Notes: a model not told the origin generated them from the letters alone. DNA of 64,000 nucleotides from an uncultured Oscillibacter sp. (GCA_910587705.1 CAJUMX010000014.1:29531-93530), one strand, 5' to 3'; positions 9,151 through 17,439 are shown, counted from the stretch's first letter. Numbers and translations: made by a program.

Positions 9151-9720
9151 ATGGATATTTTTGAACTGCTGCTGATCGCCGTCGGCCTTTCAATGGACGC
9201 CTTCGCCGTCTCCATCTGCAAGGGCCTGTCCGTCCAGCGGCTAAAGCCCCGGCACTACCTCCTCACCGGTGCCTGGTTCGGCGGCTTTCAGGCGTTGATG
9301 CCCTCCATCGGCTTTCTGCTGGGCTCCGCCTTCGACCAATATATCAACGCCTTTGACCACTGGATCGCCTTCGTCCTCCTGGCCTTCATCGGCGGAAACA
9401 TGGTCAAGGAGAGCCTTTCCGGGGACGAGGAGTGCCACGACGATTCCTTCTCCCTCCGCACCATGTTCCTCCTGGCCGTGGCCACCAGCATCGACGCTCT
9501 GGCGGTGGGCGTCACCTTCGCCCTGCTGCCGGACGTACATATTCTCTCCGCCGTTTCCCTCATCGGCGTCACCACCTTCCTCCTCTCCGCCGTGGGGCTG
9601 AAAGTGGGCAACGTCTTTGGCCTGCGCTACAAGGCCCGGGCAGAGCTGGCGGGAGGCGTCATCCTGATTCTCATGGGCTTGAAAATCCTGCTGGAGCATT
9701 TGGGAATCCTCGTGTTCTGA
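9151..9720 (+). CDS. mntP: Putative manganese efflux pump MntP
   Basis: Small integral membrane exporter of the MntP (DUF204/YebN) family that removes excess Mn2+. At 189 residues it has the family length with about six hydrophobic segments. The two internally repeated signature segments, GLSMDAFAVSICKGL near residue 12 and SIDALAVGVTFAL near residue 112, carry the conserved Asp residues. AGGGAGG precedes the ATG. It has its own promoter and a strong terminator, so it is a monocistronic unit. Confidence 0.93.
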   Translation: MDIFELLLIAVGLSMDAFAVSICKGLSVQRLKPRHYLLTGAWFGGFQALMPSIGFLLGSAFDQYINAFDHWIAFVLLAFIGGNMVKESLSGDEECHDDSFSLRTMFLLAVATSIDALAVGVTFALLPDVHILSAVSLIGVTTFLLSAVGLKVGNVFGLRYKARAELAGGVILILMGLKILLEHLGILVF

Positions 9721-9722
9721 GA

Positions 9723-9756
9723 AAAACGCCCGCGCCGCTCTGGGCGCGGGCGTTTT
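9723..9756 (+). terminator. Terminator after mntP
   Basis: AAAACGCCCGCGCC and its complement form a 14-bp stem ending in TTTT. The leading A-tract means it can also act on the minus strand for the convergent DUF4397 gene. Confidence 0.88.
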
Positions 9757-9759
9757 GCC

Positions 9760-10746
9760 TTAGCGATCCATTAAAATCAGGTTCTGGATGTTGTTCCGGT
9801 TGCTGCCGCTCTGGAGGAGATAGACGCTGTAAATCGCGTTGCTGGTCACGTCCAGATACAGCGAACCGAAGGTCTCGTGCGGCGGATAGACCCCCAGCCA
9901 GGCGGAGTCCATGGTCTCGATGTCCAGGCCGGAGGGCATGGGCGTCAGGTTCGTGTCGGCGTAGAAGAACTGGTAGGTGCCGGGCATGATACGCTTGAAG
10001 GCGGGGACCTCTTTAAACCGCAGGTCCGCCCAGACCACCCGGCCGTCGCTCATGATCACGTCCAGGGGGCCGCTGTTATAGGCCAGATTCCCGATGCGGA
10101 AGCTGGAATACCCGTTGGTGGGCGGGCAGCAGCTGTCGGTAATCTGCATCAGGTCCAGACCCCCGGCGGTGTTGATGATGGCGATGGTGGTGATTCCGTT
10201 GGACTGGAAGGGCATGGTTTTCTGGATGTAGACATAGCCGTCGGTTCCCGTCACCGTCACCGTCTGGTAACCGGCGTTGACCTGGCCGTAGGTGGTGGCG
10301 GAGGCGTAGTTCAGCACGTTCACAAACCGGCGGTTGCCGATGAAAACGCGGAAGGCGGGGTAGCCGTAGCCCGCGTTCAAAAAGCGCACCTTTGCCGCGC
10401 CGGGCCACACGCCGCCGATAATGCCGGGCAGGACGATGATCCCGCCGCAGCCGCCGCCGGGACAGGGCCAGGTCTGATTTCCGCCGCCGGGACCGGGGTA
10501 AACCGGACCGCCCTCGCCGGGGTTGGGCAGGGGAATGACAGGTTCCACCACGCCGCCGTCAGGACCGGGGTAGACCGGGCCGCCTTCGCCGGGATTGGGC
10601 AGGGGTATCACGGCCTCGCCGCCGCTCATGTTGCCGGGATAGACAGGCCCGCCCTCGCCGGGATTAGGCAGGGGAATGACAGCTTCTCCCGACCGGCCGG
10701 TCCAGGCGGTGGGAGAGGGAAATTGCCGCATCATATTCTGATTCAT
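9760..10746 (-). CDS. DUF4397-domain protein with a tandem Pro/Gly-rich linker
   Basis: From about residue 115 the protein matches the DUF4397 family (VRFLNAGYGYPAFRVFIGN at its start), a beta-rich domain found in secreted or surface proteins. The first ~85 residues are three repeats of an 18-residue Pro/Gly-rich unit and a GPGGG stretch; no signal peptide is visible. The start is uncertain. ATG 10746 gives MNQNMMRQFPSP. A good Shine-Dalgarno (AAAGGAGG) lies ~29 bases upstream, and a perfect hairpin between them would reduce the effective spacing to about 9 bases. GTG 10764 inside that hairpin is the alternative start. Function unknown. It is divergent from the response regulator at 10902. 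Confidence 0.8.
   Translation of the reverse strand: MNQNMMRQFPSPTAWTGRSGEAVIPLPNPGEGGPVYPGNMSGGEAVIPLPNPGEGGPVYPGPDGGVVEPVIPLPNPGEGGPVYPGPGGGNQTWPCPGGGCGGIIVLPGIIGGVWPGAAKVRFLNAGYGYPAFRVFIGNRRFVNVLNYASATTYGQVNAGYQTVTVTGTDGYVYIQKTMPFQSNGITTIAIINTAGGLDLMQITDSCCPPTNGYSSFRIGNLAYNSGPLDVIMSDGRVVWADLRFKEVPAFKRIMPGTYQFFYADTNLTPMPSGLDIETMDSAWLGVYPPHETFGSLYLDVTSNAIYSVYLLQSGSNRNNIQNLILMDR
10492..10686 (-). repeat. Three tandem copies of an 18-residue coding repeat
   Basis: The unit reads EAVIPLPNPGEGGPVYPG, with short variable spacers (NMSGG, PDGGVV). The DNA copies are nearly identical, which indicates recent duplication. Confidence 0.9.
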
Positions 10747-10901
10747 ATATGCAGCCGGAAGCACGCTTCCGGCGTCCTCCTTTCGATTGGGACTACAACA
10801 GTCTATGCCAACGCCCCCTCTCCGGTTCATGATGCAAGAATGATGGCAGGACGATACAGACTATACTCCAAACAGGCATCTTGTCAAAGGACGTGATTTC
10901 C

Positions 10902-11558
10902 GTGAACAAAATCCTCATCGCCGAGGACGAGACCCCCATCGCCAACCTCATCCGCACCGCCCTGGAGGGGGCGGGCTACCGCTGCGCCTGGGCCCCCGAC
11001 GGGGCGGACGCGGCGGACAAGCTGGAAGCCCAGCCCTTCGATTTGGCGCTGCTGGACATCATGCTGCCCAAGGCCGACGGCTACGAGGTGCTGGAGTACT
11101 GCAAAAGCCTGGAGGTGCCGGTGATCTTCCTCACCGCCAAGGGAGAGCTGGAGGACCGGGTGAAGGGCCTCCGCCTGGGGGCGGAGGACTATATCGTCAA
11201 GCCCTTCGAGCTGATGGAGCTACTGGCCCGGGTGGAAACCGTCCTCCGCCGCTGCGGAAAGACAGGGCGGGTCCTCTCCCTGCCGCCGGACATTGAAATC
11301 GACACCGCCAGCCGCGTCGTACGCCGGGCCGGGGCCCCCGTGGCCCTGACGGCCAAGGAGTACGATTTGCTGCTGCTCTTCCTGCAAAACAAAAACATCG
11401 CCCTCTATCGGGACCGGATCTATGAAAAGGTCTGGGGCGAGGAGTTTTTGGGGGACAGCCGGACCGTGGACCTCCACATCCAGCGGATGCGGAAGAAGCT
11501 GGGGCTGGAAAACCGGCTGGTGGCGGTTTATAAGGTGGGCTACCGGCTGGAGGTGTAG
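10902..11558 (+). CDS. OmpR/PhoB-type response regulator
   Basis: Cytosolic DNA-binding regulator of a two-component system. The receiver domain has the acidic pair AEDE near residue 8, phospho-acceptor Asp near residue 52 in LLDIMLP, Thr in FLTAKGE and Lys in YIVKPFE. The winged-helix domain ends with the typical TVDLHIQRMRKKL and VYKVGYRLE segments. GTG 10902 is chosen because AAAGGA lies 10 bases upstream; an upstream TTG at 10881 has no ribosome site. The sensor kinase follows after a hairpin, and a third coupled gene comes next. The signal is unknown. Confidence 0.93.
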   Translation: MNKILIAEDETPIANLIRTALEGAGYRCAWAPDGADAADKLEAQPFDLALLDIMLPKADGYEVLEYCKSLEVPVIFLTAKGELEDRVKGLRLGAEDYIVKPFELMELLARVETVLRRCGKTGRVLSLPPDIEIDTASRVVRRAGAPVALTAKEYDLLLLFLQNKNIALYRDRIYEKVWGEEFLGDSRTVDLHIQRMRKKLGLENRLVAVYKVGYRLEV

Positions 11559-11593
11559 GGGGCTTTTCTTTTCGCGCCCCATTGCCGGAAAAT

Positions 11594-11615
11594 GGCCTGA
11601 CCAGGGGGTCAGGCC
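11594..11615 (+). other. Hairpin between response regulator and kinase genes
   Basis: GGCCTGACC and its perfect complement flank a 4-base loop. No T-run follows, so it is more likely an mRNA stability or processing element, or a weak attenuator, than a full terminator. Confidence 0.6.
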
Positions 11616-11656
11616 CCACGTCGGGCTGTCCGCTCCTGCCCAAAAGGAGGCTTTTT

Positions 11657-13108
11657 ATGAGATTATTCTGGAAGCTCTTTTGCAGCATGGTCCTCATCAC
11701 GGCCCTGGCCTGCTCCGCCGGGGGCTACGCCCTCATCCACGCCCAGTTTCGCGCCTCCCTGGACCGGGAGGTGGCGGCGCTGTACGAGGAAAACGACCTC
11801 CTCCGCTTTGCCCTGGCCCAGGAGCTGGCCTTCAACCCCCTGTACAGCCGGGAAGAGCTGGCCAAAGCCGCCGGGGGCATCAGCATCACCACCGGCCAGG
11901 GACGAACGGTCTCCTTCCGTCTCAGCGACGAGGCGGGAAAGACCCTGGGCGGCAGCGGCGCGCTGCCGGTGGAGGCGGCGGGCCTCACCTCCCAGCTCCC
12001 CGCCGGGCAGCGGGGCTGGGTCATGAACGCCCTGGCCGACGGGCGGATTTATCTCCACGCCGCCAGCCCTTTGGCCCTGGAGGACGGCATCCTCTACCTG
12101 GAAAACTGCCGGGAGGTGGGGGAGCTGTTCCAGTCCCGGTCGGAGCAGTACCGGAGCTTCTTCTCCTTGATGCTGGTCCTCACCGGGGCGGTGGGGGCCC
12201 TGTCCCTGGCCGTGGCCGCCATGCTGGCCCGGCCCCTGGCCCGCCTTTCCGCCGCCGCCCGGCGAATGGCGGAGGGAGACCTCAGCCAGCGGGTCCGGGT
12301 GGACGGGGACGACGAGATCGCCCAGCTCTCCGCCGACTTCAACGTCATGGCCCACCGCATCCAACGGCAGGTGGCGGAGCTGAAGGCCGCCCAGCGCCGC
12401 CAGGAGGACTTCATCGGCAGCTTTGCCCACGAGATTAAAACGCCCCTGACCTCCATCATCGGCTATGCCGACCTCCTCCGTTCCCGCCCGGCCACGGAGG
12501 AACAGGTCCGGGAGAGCGCCGGGTATATCTTCGGCGAGGGGCGGCGGCTGGAGGCCCTGAGCCGGAAGCTGCTGGACCTCATCGTCCTGGGACGGCAGGA
12601 CTTCCCCCTGCGGCCTGTGCCCCTGGACGCGTTCCTCCGCCGGGTGGCCGGGGCCATGGAGCCGCCCCTCCGGCAGGCGGGCGTCCGGCTCACCCTCCAT
12701 TCCCAGGCGGTGACGGCGCGGATGGAGCCGGATTTGATGGAAACCGTCTGCATGAACCTGCTGGACAACGCCCGGAAGGCCATGGAGGACGGCGGGGAAA
12801 TCCTTCTGGAGGGCTTCGCCCTGGAGGATGGAAGCTGCTGCATCCAGGTGACGGACCAGGGCAAGGGCATCCCGGCGAAGGAGCTGGAACGGGTGACGGA
12901 GGCGTTCTACATGGTGGACAAGTCCCGCTCCCGGGCCCAGGGGGGTGCGGGGCTGGGGCTGGCCCTGTGCCGCCGGATTGTGGAGCTCCACGGCGGGGAG
13001 CTGGAAATTGAGAGCGAACCGGGCCGGGGTACCCGGGTCCGGGTGCATCTGAACGGAGGGGAGGAACTGCCTTGCGAAACTGGAAGAACTGGCTCCTCCC
13101 CCTCCTAA
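11657..13108 (+). CDS. Membrane sensor histidine kinase
   Basis: Partner of the response regulator just upstream. A transmembrane helix near residues 5-25, an extracellular sensor of about 130 residues and a second helix near 170-190 are followed by a HAMP domain, the HisKA box SFAHEIKTPLTS (His near residue 258) and a HATPase domain with N (LLDNARKA), G1 (DQGKGIP) and G2 (GGAGLGLALC) boxes. ATG 11657 follows AAAGGAGG with good spacing. Its 3' end overlaps the next gene by 37 bases. Confidence 0.94.
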   Translation: MRLFWKLFCSMVLITALACSAGGYALIHAQFRASLDREVAALYEENDLLRFALAQELAFNPLYSREELAKAAGGISITTGQGRTVSFRLSDEAGKTLGGSGALPVEAAGLTSQLPAGQRGWVMNALADGRIYLHAASPLALEDGILYLENCREVGELFQSRSEQYRSFFSLMLVLTGAVGALSLAVAAMLARPLARLSAAARRMAEGDLSQRVRVDGDDEIAQLSADFNVMAHRIQRQVAELKAAQRRQEDFIGSFAHEIKTPLTSIIGYADLLRSRPATEEQVRESAGYIFGEGRRLEALSRKLLDLIVLGRQDFPLRPVPLDAFLRRVAGAMEPPLRQAGVRLTLHSQAVTARMEPDLMETVCMNLLDNARKAMEDGGEILLEGFALEDGSCCIQVTDQGKGIPAKELERVTEAFYMVDKSRSRAQGGAGLGLALCRRIVELHGGELEIESEPGRGTRVRVHLNGGEELPCETGRTGSSPS

Positions 13109-13854
13109 CGGCCCTGACCGTAGGGGCCCTGGCCCTGCTGCCCCTCCGTCTCTCCACGCTGGAGGACGATCGGCTCACCGGAACCGTCCACGCCGAGGAT
13201 CTGACGGCGGACAACAACTTCCCCTCCAAGCCCCCGGAGCTGCCCGGGCGCATCCGGCTGCTGACCCAGTACCAGTCTGTTCCCGAGCTTCTCACCATTG
13301 TGGGCCAGGAACCAGAAGCGGCAAAGCTGGAAGAGCTATCCAACCAGGCTTGGGCGGAATTGGCGCGGCTGGTAAAGCTGGGAATTCTGCCCGAGAAGTC
13401 CGGGGTGTACAACCGGGGTTTTAGAGGCAGCCTTCTCTACCTCCGGGACCAGAGGGACTTGTCCAGCGCCGCCTTCGCCATGCTGGATACCTTCAACGAG
13501 GAGACCGGAGAAACACTCTCTTTCTATCTGGATGGAGAGTCCGGGCAAATCCTGACGCTGGAGCTACATTCGGAGTATTTCTTAGATTTCGACACCCTGG
13601 CGGAGGACATTGGCAGCGCCTTCTTCAGCGCTCTGGGGCTGCGCTATGAGCCGCTGGACGACATCCAATCGGACCATGCCGCCTTTCGGCTGGCGGACAG
13701 CGATACGGTTTATTGGATCATCCGGTACGATAACTACCTCCACATTACCCTTGAAATGGACTGGCGGTCCCTGGACGACGATACCCGTACCGCCATGGGC
13801 TATCCTCCCGGCTCCAGCGTCAGCGTTGATGCCGGTCCGATGCAAAATTGGTGA
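13072..13854 (+). CDS. Membrane-anchored protein coupled to the two-component system
   Basis: I do not recognise a named family. The protein of 260 residues begins with a signal-anchor (WLLPLLTALTVGALALLPL) and is otherwise soluble and presumably extracytoplasmic. It starts at TTG 13072, supported by GGGAGG 7 bases upstream. It overlaps the kinase gene by 37 bases, so its synthesis is likely tied to that of the kinase. A role as accessory sensor or regulator of the kinase is an inference from this arrangement. Confidence 0.8.
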   Translation: MRNWKNWLLPLLTALTVGALALLPLRLSTLEDDRLTGTVHAEDLTADNNFPSKPPELPGRIRLLTQYQSVPELLTIVGQEPEAAKLEELSNQAWAELARLVKLGILPEKSGVYNRGFRGSLLYLRDQRDLSSAAFAMLDTFNEETGETLSFYLDGESGQILTLELHSEYFLDFDTLAEDIGSAFFSALGLRYEPLDDIQSDHAAFRLADSDTVYWIIRYDNYLHITLEMDWRSLDDDTRTAMGYPPGSSVSVDAGPMQNW

Positions 13855-13935
13855 AACTTCGATGCAGGAATGTTTCGGTTTCGACGGGGACAAGTCTTAT
13901 CATAGAGGCAGTTCAAGAGCAAAGGAGCTGTTTCT

Positions 13936-14841
13936 ATGTCCGTCGTCAACTTCCCCCTTCCAGATCGGGAGTATTACGCCGCCTCCCCCGTCCTGTGGGA
14001 TGAGCCCACCATTTCCAGGCCCCGCCGCCGCCTCGCCCCCTCCCGGCGAAGGACCCGGCGATCCCCCCTGCTCCTGCTGGCCCTTCTGGGGCTGGCGCTG
14101 TTCACCGGCGGCTTCCTGCTGGGCCGGGCCGAGGCCGCGGGAGCCAGAGCCGCCCACTCCGCGGCGGGGGCGGGGGCCGGGAGCGGCGAACCCGTCCGTG
14201 TCCTGACCGTCCCCGGGGCGGTAACCTCCGGCGGAGAGGACAAGCCTGCCTCCGGCGGAAAGGACAGCGCCGTCCCCAAGGACGACTGGAAGCTGATTCT
14301 GGTAAACGGCGACCACCCCCTGCCGGAGGATTTCCAGATTCCCGCGCTGACCCAATTACGGAACAACCACGCCATTGACCAGCGGGCCTATCCCGCCCTC
14401 CAGCGAATGATGGACGACTGCCGGGCGGAGGGGCTGGAGCCCACCATCTGCTCCTCCTACCGGACGTGGGAAAAGCAGGCGGAGCTCTTTGAAGCCAAGG
14501 TTCAATCCTGCCTCCCCCAGGCCGCTTCCCGAAAGGAGGCGGAGGAACAGGCCGCCCTCTGGGTGGCCCGCCCCGGGACCAGCGAGCACCAGGCGGGGCT
14601 GGCAGTGGACATTGTGGACAAGTCCTACCAGCTTTTAGACGAAGGGCAGGAGGACACAGCGGTGCAGAGATGGCTGATGGAGCACTGTGCCGAATACGGC
14701 TTCATCCTCCGTTACCCCACGGAGAAAAGCGCCCTCACCGGCGTGGGCTACGAGCCCTGGCACTACCGCTACGTGGGGGAGGAAGCCGCCGGGGAAATCA
14801 TGCGCCAGGGAATCTGTCTGGAGGAATACCTGGGATATTAA
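13936..14841 (+). CDS. D-alanyl-D-alanine carboxypeptidase, VanY/M15B family
   Basis: Zinc peptidase that trims the terminal D-Ala from peptidoglycan stem peptides. The 301-residue protein has a cytosolic N-terminus, one membrane anchor near residues 43-63 (LLLLALLGLALFTGGFLLG), a low-complexity Ala/Gly linker, then the M15B catalytic domain. SSYRTWEKQ near residue 174, the zinc motif SEHQAGLAVDIV near 215 and EPWHYRYVG near 273 are all present. CAAAGGAGC precedes the ATG. No other vancomycin-resistance genes are nearby, so a housekeeping cell-wall role is more likely than resistance. Confidence 0.92.
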   Translation: MSVVNFPLPDREYYAASPVLWDEPTISRPRRRLAPSRRRTRRSPLLLLALLGLALFTGGFLLGRAEAAGARAAHSAAGAGAGSGEPVRVLTVPGAVTSGGEDKPASGGKDSAVPKDDWKLILVNGDHPLPEDFQIPALTQLRNNHAIDQRAYPALQRMMDDCRAEGLEPTICSSYRTWEKQAELFEAKVQSCLPQAASRKEAEEQAALWVARPGTSEHQAGLAVDIVDKSYQLLDEGQEDTAVQRWLMEHCAEYGFILRYPTEKSALTGVGYEPWHYRYVGEEAAGEIMRQGICLEEYLGY

Positions 14842-14860
14842 ACCGTCAAAATGACGGTTT
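14840..14860. other. Inverted repeat after the carboxypeptidase gene, overlapping the MATE -35 region
   Basis: AAACCGTCA and TGACGGTTT, separated by AAA, form a perfect 9-bp palindrome. It starts at the stop codon and its right arm enters the -35 box of the MATE promoter. It may act as a weak terminator or as an operator for a repressor. Confidence 0.6.
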
Positions 14861-14886
14861 ACACCTCTCCTTTTTGGGACTATAAT
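14858..14886 (+). promoter_or_regulatory. Promoter of the MATE transporter gene
   Basis: TTTACA at 14858-14863 and a perfect TATAAT at 14881-14886 are 17 bases apart, 40 bases before the start codon. Confidence 0.82.
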
Positions 14887-14925
14887 CAAAATCCATTGAA
14901 AAGTCCGAAAGCGAGGTGCATCCCT

Positions 14926-16269
14926 ATGAACAAAGACCTGACCGTGGGGAGGCCGGAAACCGTGCTGTGGCGGTTCTGCCTCCCCCTGTTTGGCAGCATC
15001 CTTTTCCAGCAGCTCTACAACATCGCCGACAGCCTGGTGGCCGGGAAGTTCATCGGCGAGGAGGCCCTGGCCGCCGTGGGCAACAGCTACGAGGTGACGC
15101 TGATTTTCCTGGCTTTCGCCTTCGGGTGCAACATGGGCTGCTCCGTGGTGGTCTCCCAGCTCTTCGGGGCCAGGGAGTACGGGAAGATGAAAACGGCGGT
15201 GTCCACCGCCTGCATCGCCAGCGCCGTCCTCTGCGGGGCGCTGATGCTGGGAGGTATCCTTGGCTGCGGCGGGCTGCTCCGGCTCATCCATACCCCGGAG
15301 GGGGCCTTCGCCGCCTCCAAGCTCTACCTGGACATCTACATCTGGGGCCTGCCCTTCGTCTTTTTCTATAACATCGCCACCGGCGTATTCTCCGCCCTGG
15401 GAGACTCCCGGACCCCTTTCCTCTTCCTGGCGGCCTCCTCCACTGCCAACATCGCGGTGGATATCCTCTTTGTCACCGCCTTTGACATGGGGGTGGCTGG
15501 CGTGGCCTGGGCCACCTTCCTCTGCCAGGGAATCAGCTGCGTCCTGGCGGTGGGTGTGGTATGCGCCCGCCTGCGAAAGGTGGAAGCCCCAGAGCCCGCG
15601 CCGGTGTTCTCCCCCCTGCTGCTGAAAAAAATTGCCGTCATTGCCATCCCCAGCATCCTCCAGCAAAGCTTCATCTCCGTGGGCAACATCGTCCTCCAGG
15701 GGGTCATCAACGGCTTTGGCACCGGCGTTATGGCGGGCTACTCCGCCGGAGTAAAGCTGAACAACCTGGTCATCACCTCCTTCACCACCCTGGCCAACGG
15801 TGTGTCCAACTACACCGCCCAAAACATCGGCGCACAAAAGCTCCCCCGGGTGAGGGCCGGATTCCGGGCCGGGGTGAAGCTGGTGTGGCTTTTGAGCCTG
15901 CCCCTGTTCCTGCTGTATTTCTTCGCCAGCCGGCACATGCTGTCCCTTTTCCTGGACAGCCCCACGGAGGACGCCCTCCGAACCGGCGTAGCCTATCTTC
16001 GCATCCTCTCCCCCTTTTACTTCATCATTTCCGCCAAGCTGGTGGCCGACGGCGTTCTCCGGGGCTCCGGGCGGATGCTCCATTTTATGGCCTCCACCTT
16101 CACGGACCTAATTCTCCGGGTGGTCCTGGCCATGCTGCTGGCCCGGACGGCCCTGGGGGCTCTTGGCATCTGGTGTGCCTGGCCCATTGGCTGGACCGTA
16201 GCCTCCGCCATGTCCGTTTTCTTCTATGGGACCGGCCCCTGGAAGCACGCCGAGGACGGAACGGAATAA
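14926..16269 (+). CDS. MATE-family multidrug/Na+ antiporter
   Basis: Inner-membrane efflux pump expected to export cationic drugs or metabolites in exchange for Na+ or H+. About 447 residues with roughly twelve hydrophobic segments; the N-terminal half contains LFQQLYNIADSLVAGKFIG and the second half repeats the fold from ILQQSFISVGNIVLQGVING. ATG 14926 follows GAGGTG and its own strong promoter; an in-frame ATG at 14851 lies inside that promoter and is rejected. The substrate cannot be told from sequence. Confidence 0.94.
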   Translation: MNKDLTVGRPETVLWRFCLPLFGSILFQQLYNIADSLVAGKFIGEEALAAVGNSYEVTLIFLAFAFGCNMGCSVVVSQLFGAREYGKMKTAVSTACIASAVLCGALMLGGILGCGGLLRLIHTPEGAFAASKLYLDIYIWGLPFVFFYNIATGVFSALGDSRTPFLFLAASSTANIAVDILFVTAFDMGVAGVAWATFLCQGISCVLAVGVVCARLRKVEAPEPAPVFSPLLLKKIAVIAIPSILQQSFISVGNIVLQGVINGFGTGVMAGYSAGVKLNNLVITSFTTLANGVSNYTAQNIGAQKLPRVRAGFRAGVKLVWLLSLPLFLLYFFASRHMLSLFLDSPTEDALRTGVAYLRILSPFYFIISAKLVADGVLRGSGRMLHFMASTFTDLILRVVLAMLLARTALGALGIWCAWPIGWTVASAMSVFFYGTGPWKHAEDGTE

Positions 16270-16270
16270 A

Positions 16271-16307
16271 GAAGGAGCGGGAACGCGCAAATGCGTCCCC
16301 GCTCCTT
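16271..16307. terminator. Terminator between the MATE and endolysin genes
   Basis: AAGGAGCGGG followed by ACGC pairs with GCGT and CCCGCTCCTT around a short A-rich loop. It lies between two convergent genes and probably serves both. Confidence 0.8.
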
Positions 16308-16311
16308 ATCC

Positions 16312-16947
16312 TTATTTGTTCTCCAGACCGTCCGCCAGCCGCTTCAGCATGGTGCACATCTGCTGCCGGGTCACAGGCTCGGTCAGCTTCAGGTCACCCT
16401 CCGCGTCGCCGGTAAGGATGCCGTTTTTCACGGCCCATTCCACGCCCTCTTTATGGGCGGGGCTGGGAGTATTGTCCATAGGGTTCGCCTCCTTTTCCTC
16501 CAGGGGACGGAGATAGGCCGTCACCAGGGCGGTTTTTCGGGTTCTCCGGCAGACCATGCCGCCGTTATCTTGGCTCCCCGCCGTACCGGGGGAGGTGTTG
16601 CCCTCAATGGCGGTGACGGTCCCGCTGCCCACGGCCTCCACCACGCCGGTGTGGCCGAAATTGTAGAGGACGATATCCCCCGGCCGGGCCTCCTTCACTA
16701 CCTGGGAAGGCTGGTGGGCCTCGTACCAGCTCAGCAGAGCCGAGCAGGAGGCCGTCTTACAGGGAAGCCGCTCCCCCGCCTGGTCAAAGACCCACTGGAC
16801 GAAGGCCATGCACCAGGGGTAGGCGGCCCCGGAAACCTCCCGTCCATAGAACCAGTCGTTGTACTTCACCCGGTTGGAGCCCGCCGGGGCCTCCTTTACA
16901 TTGATCTCTCCCCGGGCAATGGAAAGCACTTGCTCAGCCAGCGTCAT
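16312..16947 (-). CDS. CHAP-domain endolysin-like amidase with C-terminal SLH-like segment
   Basis: Predicted peptidoglycan amidase/endopeptidase. The N-terminal CHAP-type domain carries the nucleophile Cys in AYPWCMAFVQWVF near residue 47 and the catalytic His in FGHTGVVEAV near residue 100. The last ~45 residues (GVEWAVKNGILTGD to TRQQMCTMLKRLADG) look like an S-layer-homology repeat and may anchor it to the wall. ATG 16947 (MTLAEQVLS) is preferred because GGAG is 9 bases upstream; the ATG at 16956 almost touches the ribosome site. It overlaps the holin gene, the usual order of a phage lysis cassette. Confidence 0.88.
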   Translation of the reverse strand: MTLAEQVLSIARGEINVKEAPAGSNRVKYNDWFYGREVSGAAYPWCMAFVQWVFDQAGERLPCKTASCSALLSWYEAHQPSQVVKEARPGDIVLYNFGHTGVVEAVGSGTVTAIEGNTSPGTAGSQDNGGMVCRRTRKTALVTAYLRPLEEKEANPMDNTPSPAHKEGVEWAVKNGILTGDAEGDLKLTEPVTRQQMCTMLKRLADGLENK

Positions 16948-17149
16948 ATCCGCCATCTCCCTTCACACCCGGAGCCTTTTGGCTCTGGGTTCCAAAATAG
17001 AAGGCAATGACCACGGCGTAAACCGTCATGAACTCCTGGGAGATTTCGCCTCTCAGGGCCATCACGGAAAACACCGCCGTCAGAGCCAGCGTCACCAGGC
17101 TCTTCACGCGGAGGAGCTTTCCCAGCCCCTCCAAAATACTCTTGTTCAT
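16934..17149 (-). CDS. Phage-type holin
   Basis: The 71-residue protein has two hydrophobic helices (SLVTLALTAVFSVMAL and FMTVYAVVIAFYFG) and a charged C-terminal tail, typical of small Clostridial phage holins that release endolysin across the membrane. AAGGAGAG precedes the ATG. It overlaps the endolysin start. No capsid, tail or integrase genes are near, so this is an isolated lysis pair, either a prophage remnant or a domesticated cassette. Confidence 0.82.
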   Translation of the reverse strand: MNKSILEGLGKLLRVKSLVTLALTAVFSVMALRGEISQEFMTVYAVVIAFYFGTQSQKAPGVKGDGGYDAG

Positions 17150-17367
17150 GGTTTTTCTCTCCTTCCCAATTCAGTATACGCGCCTGGCCCGAAGTCGCGT
17201 CTCCAAGCCAGCGCCCACAGACTTCCCCCAATTCCCCTTTTGTTGCACCTTCCCGTGCAACCTCCCCCGCAGCGGCAGCCCCCGCCGCCCAAGGGATACC
17301 CCGTTTCTGCGATTTGTCAAGCCATGATTTTCACGAATATCCTCTCCTTTTTTCTCCACTCCCACCA

Positions 17368-17396
17368 TTGCTTTTGCCGGGGGAGTCCGCTACAAT
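17368..17396 (+). promoter_or_regulatory. Promoter of the 81-residue gene
   Basis: TTGCTT at 17368-17373 and TACAAT at 17391-17396 with 17-base spacing. The rest of the 17150-17420 gap shows no gene; it holds the divergent upstream region of the holin gene. Confidence 0.65.
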
Positions 17397-17439
17397 ATGT
17401 AGCGGTTGCTTATGAATATGAATGGAGGATATGGCAGAT

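Noticed and set aside
13936..14841. Vancomycin-resistance interpretation of the VanY-like gene
   Set aside because: No vanH, ligase or vanX gene is nearby; M15 carboxypeptidases are common cell-wall enzymes.
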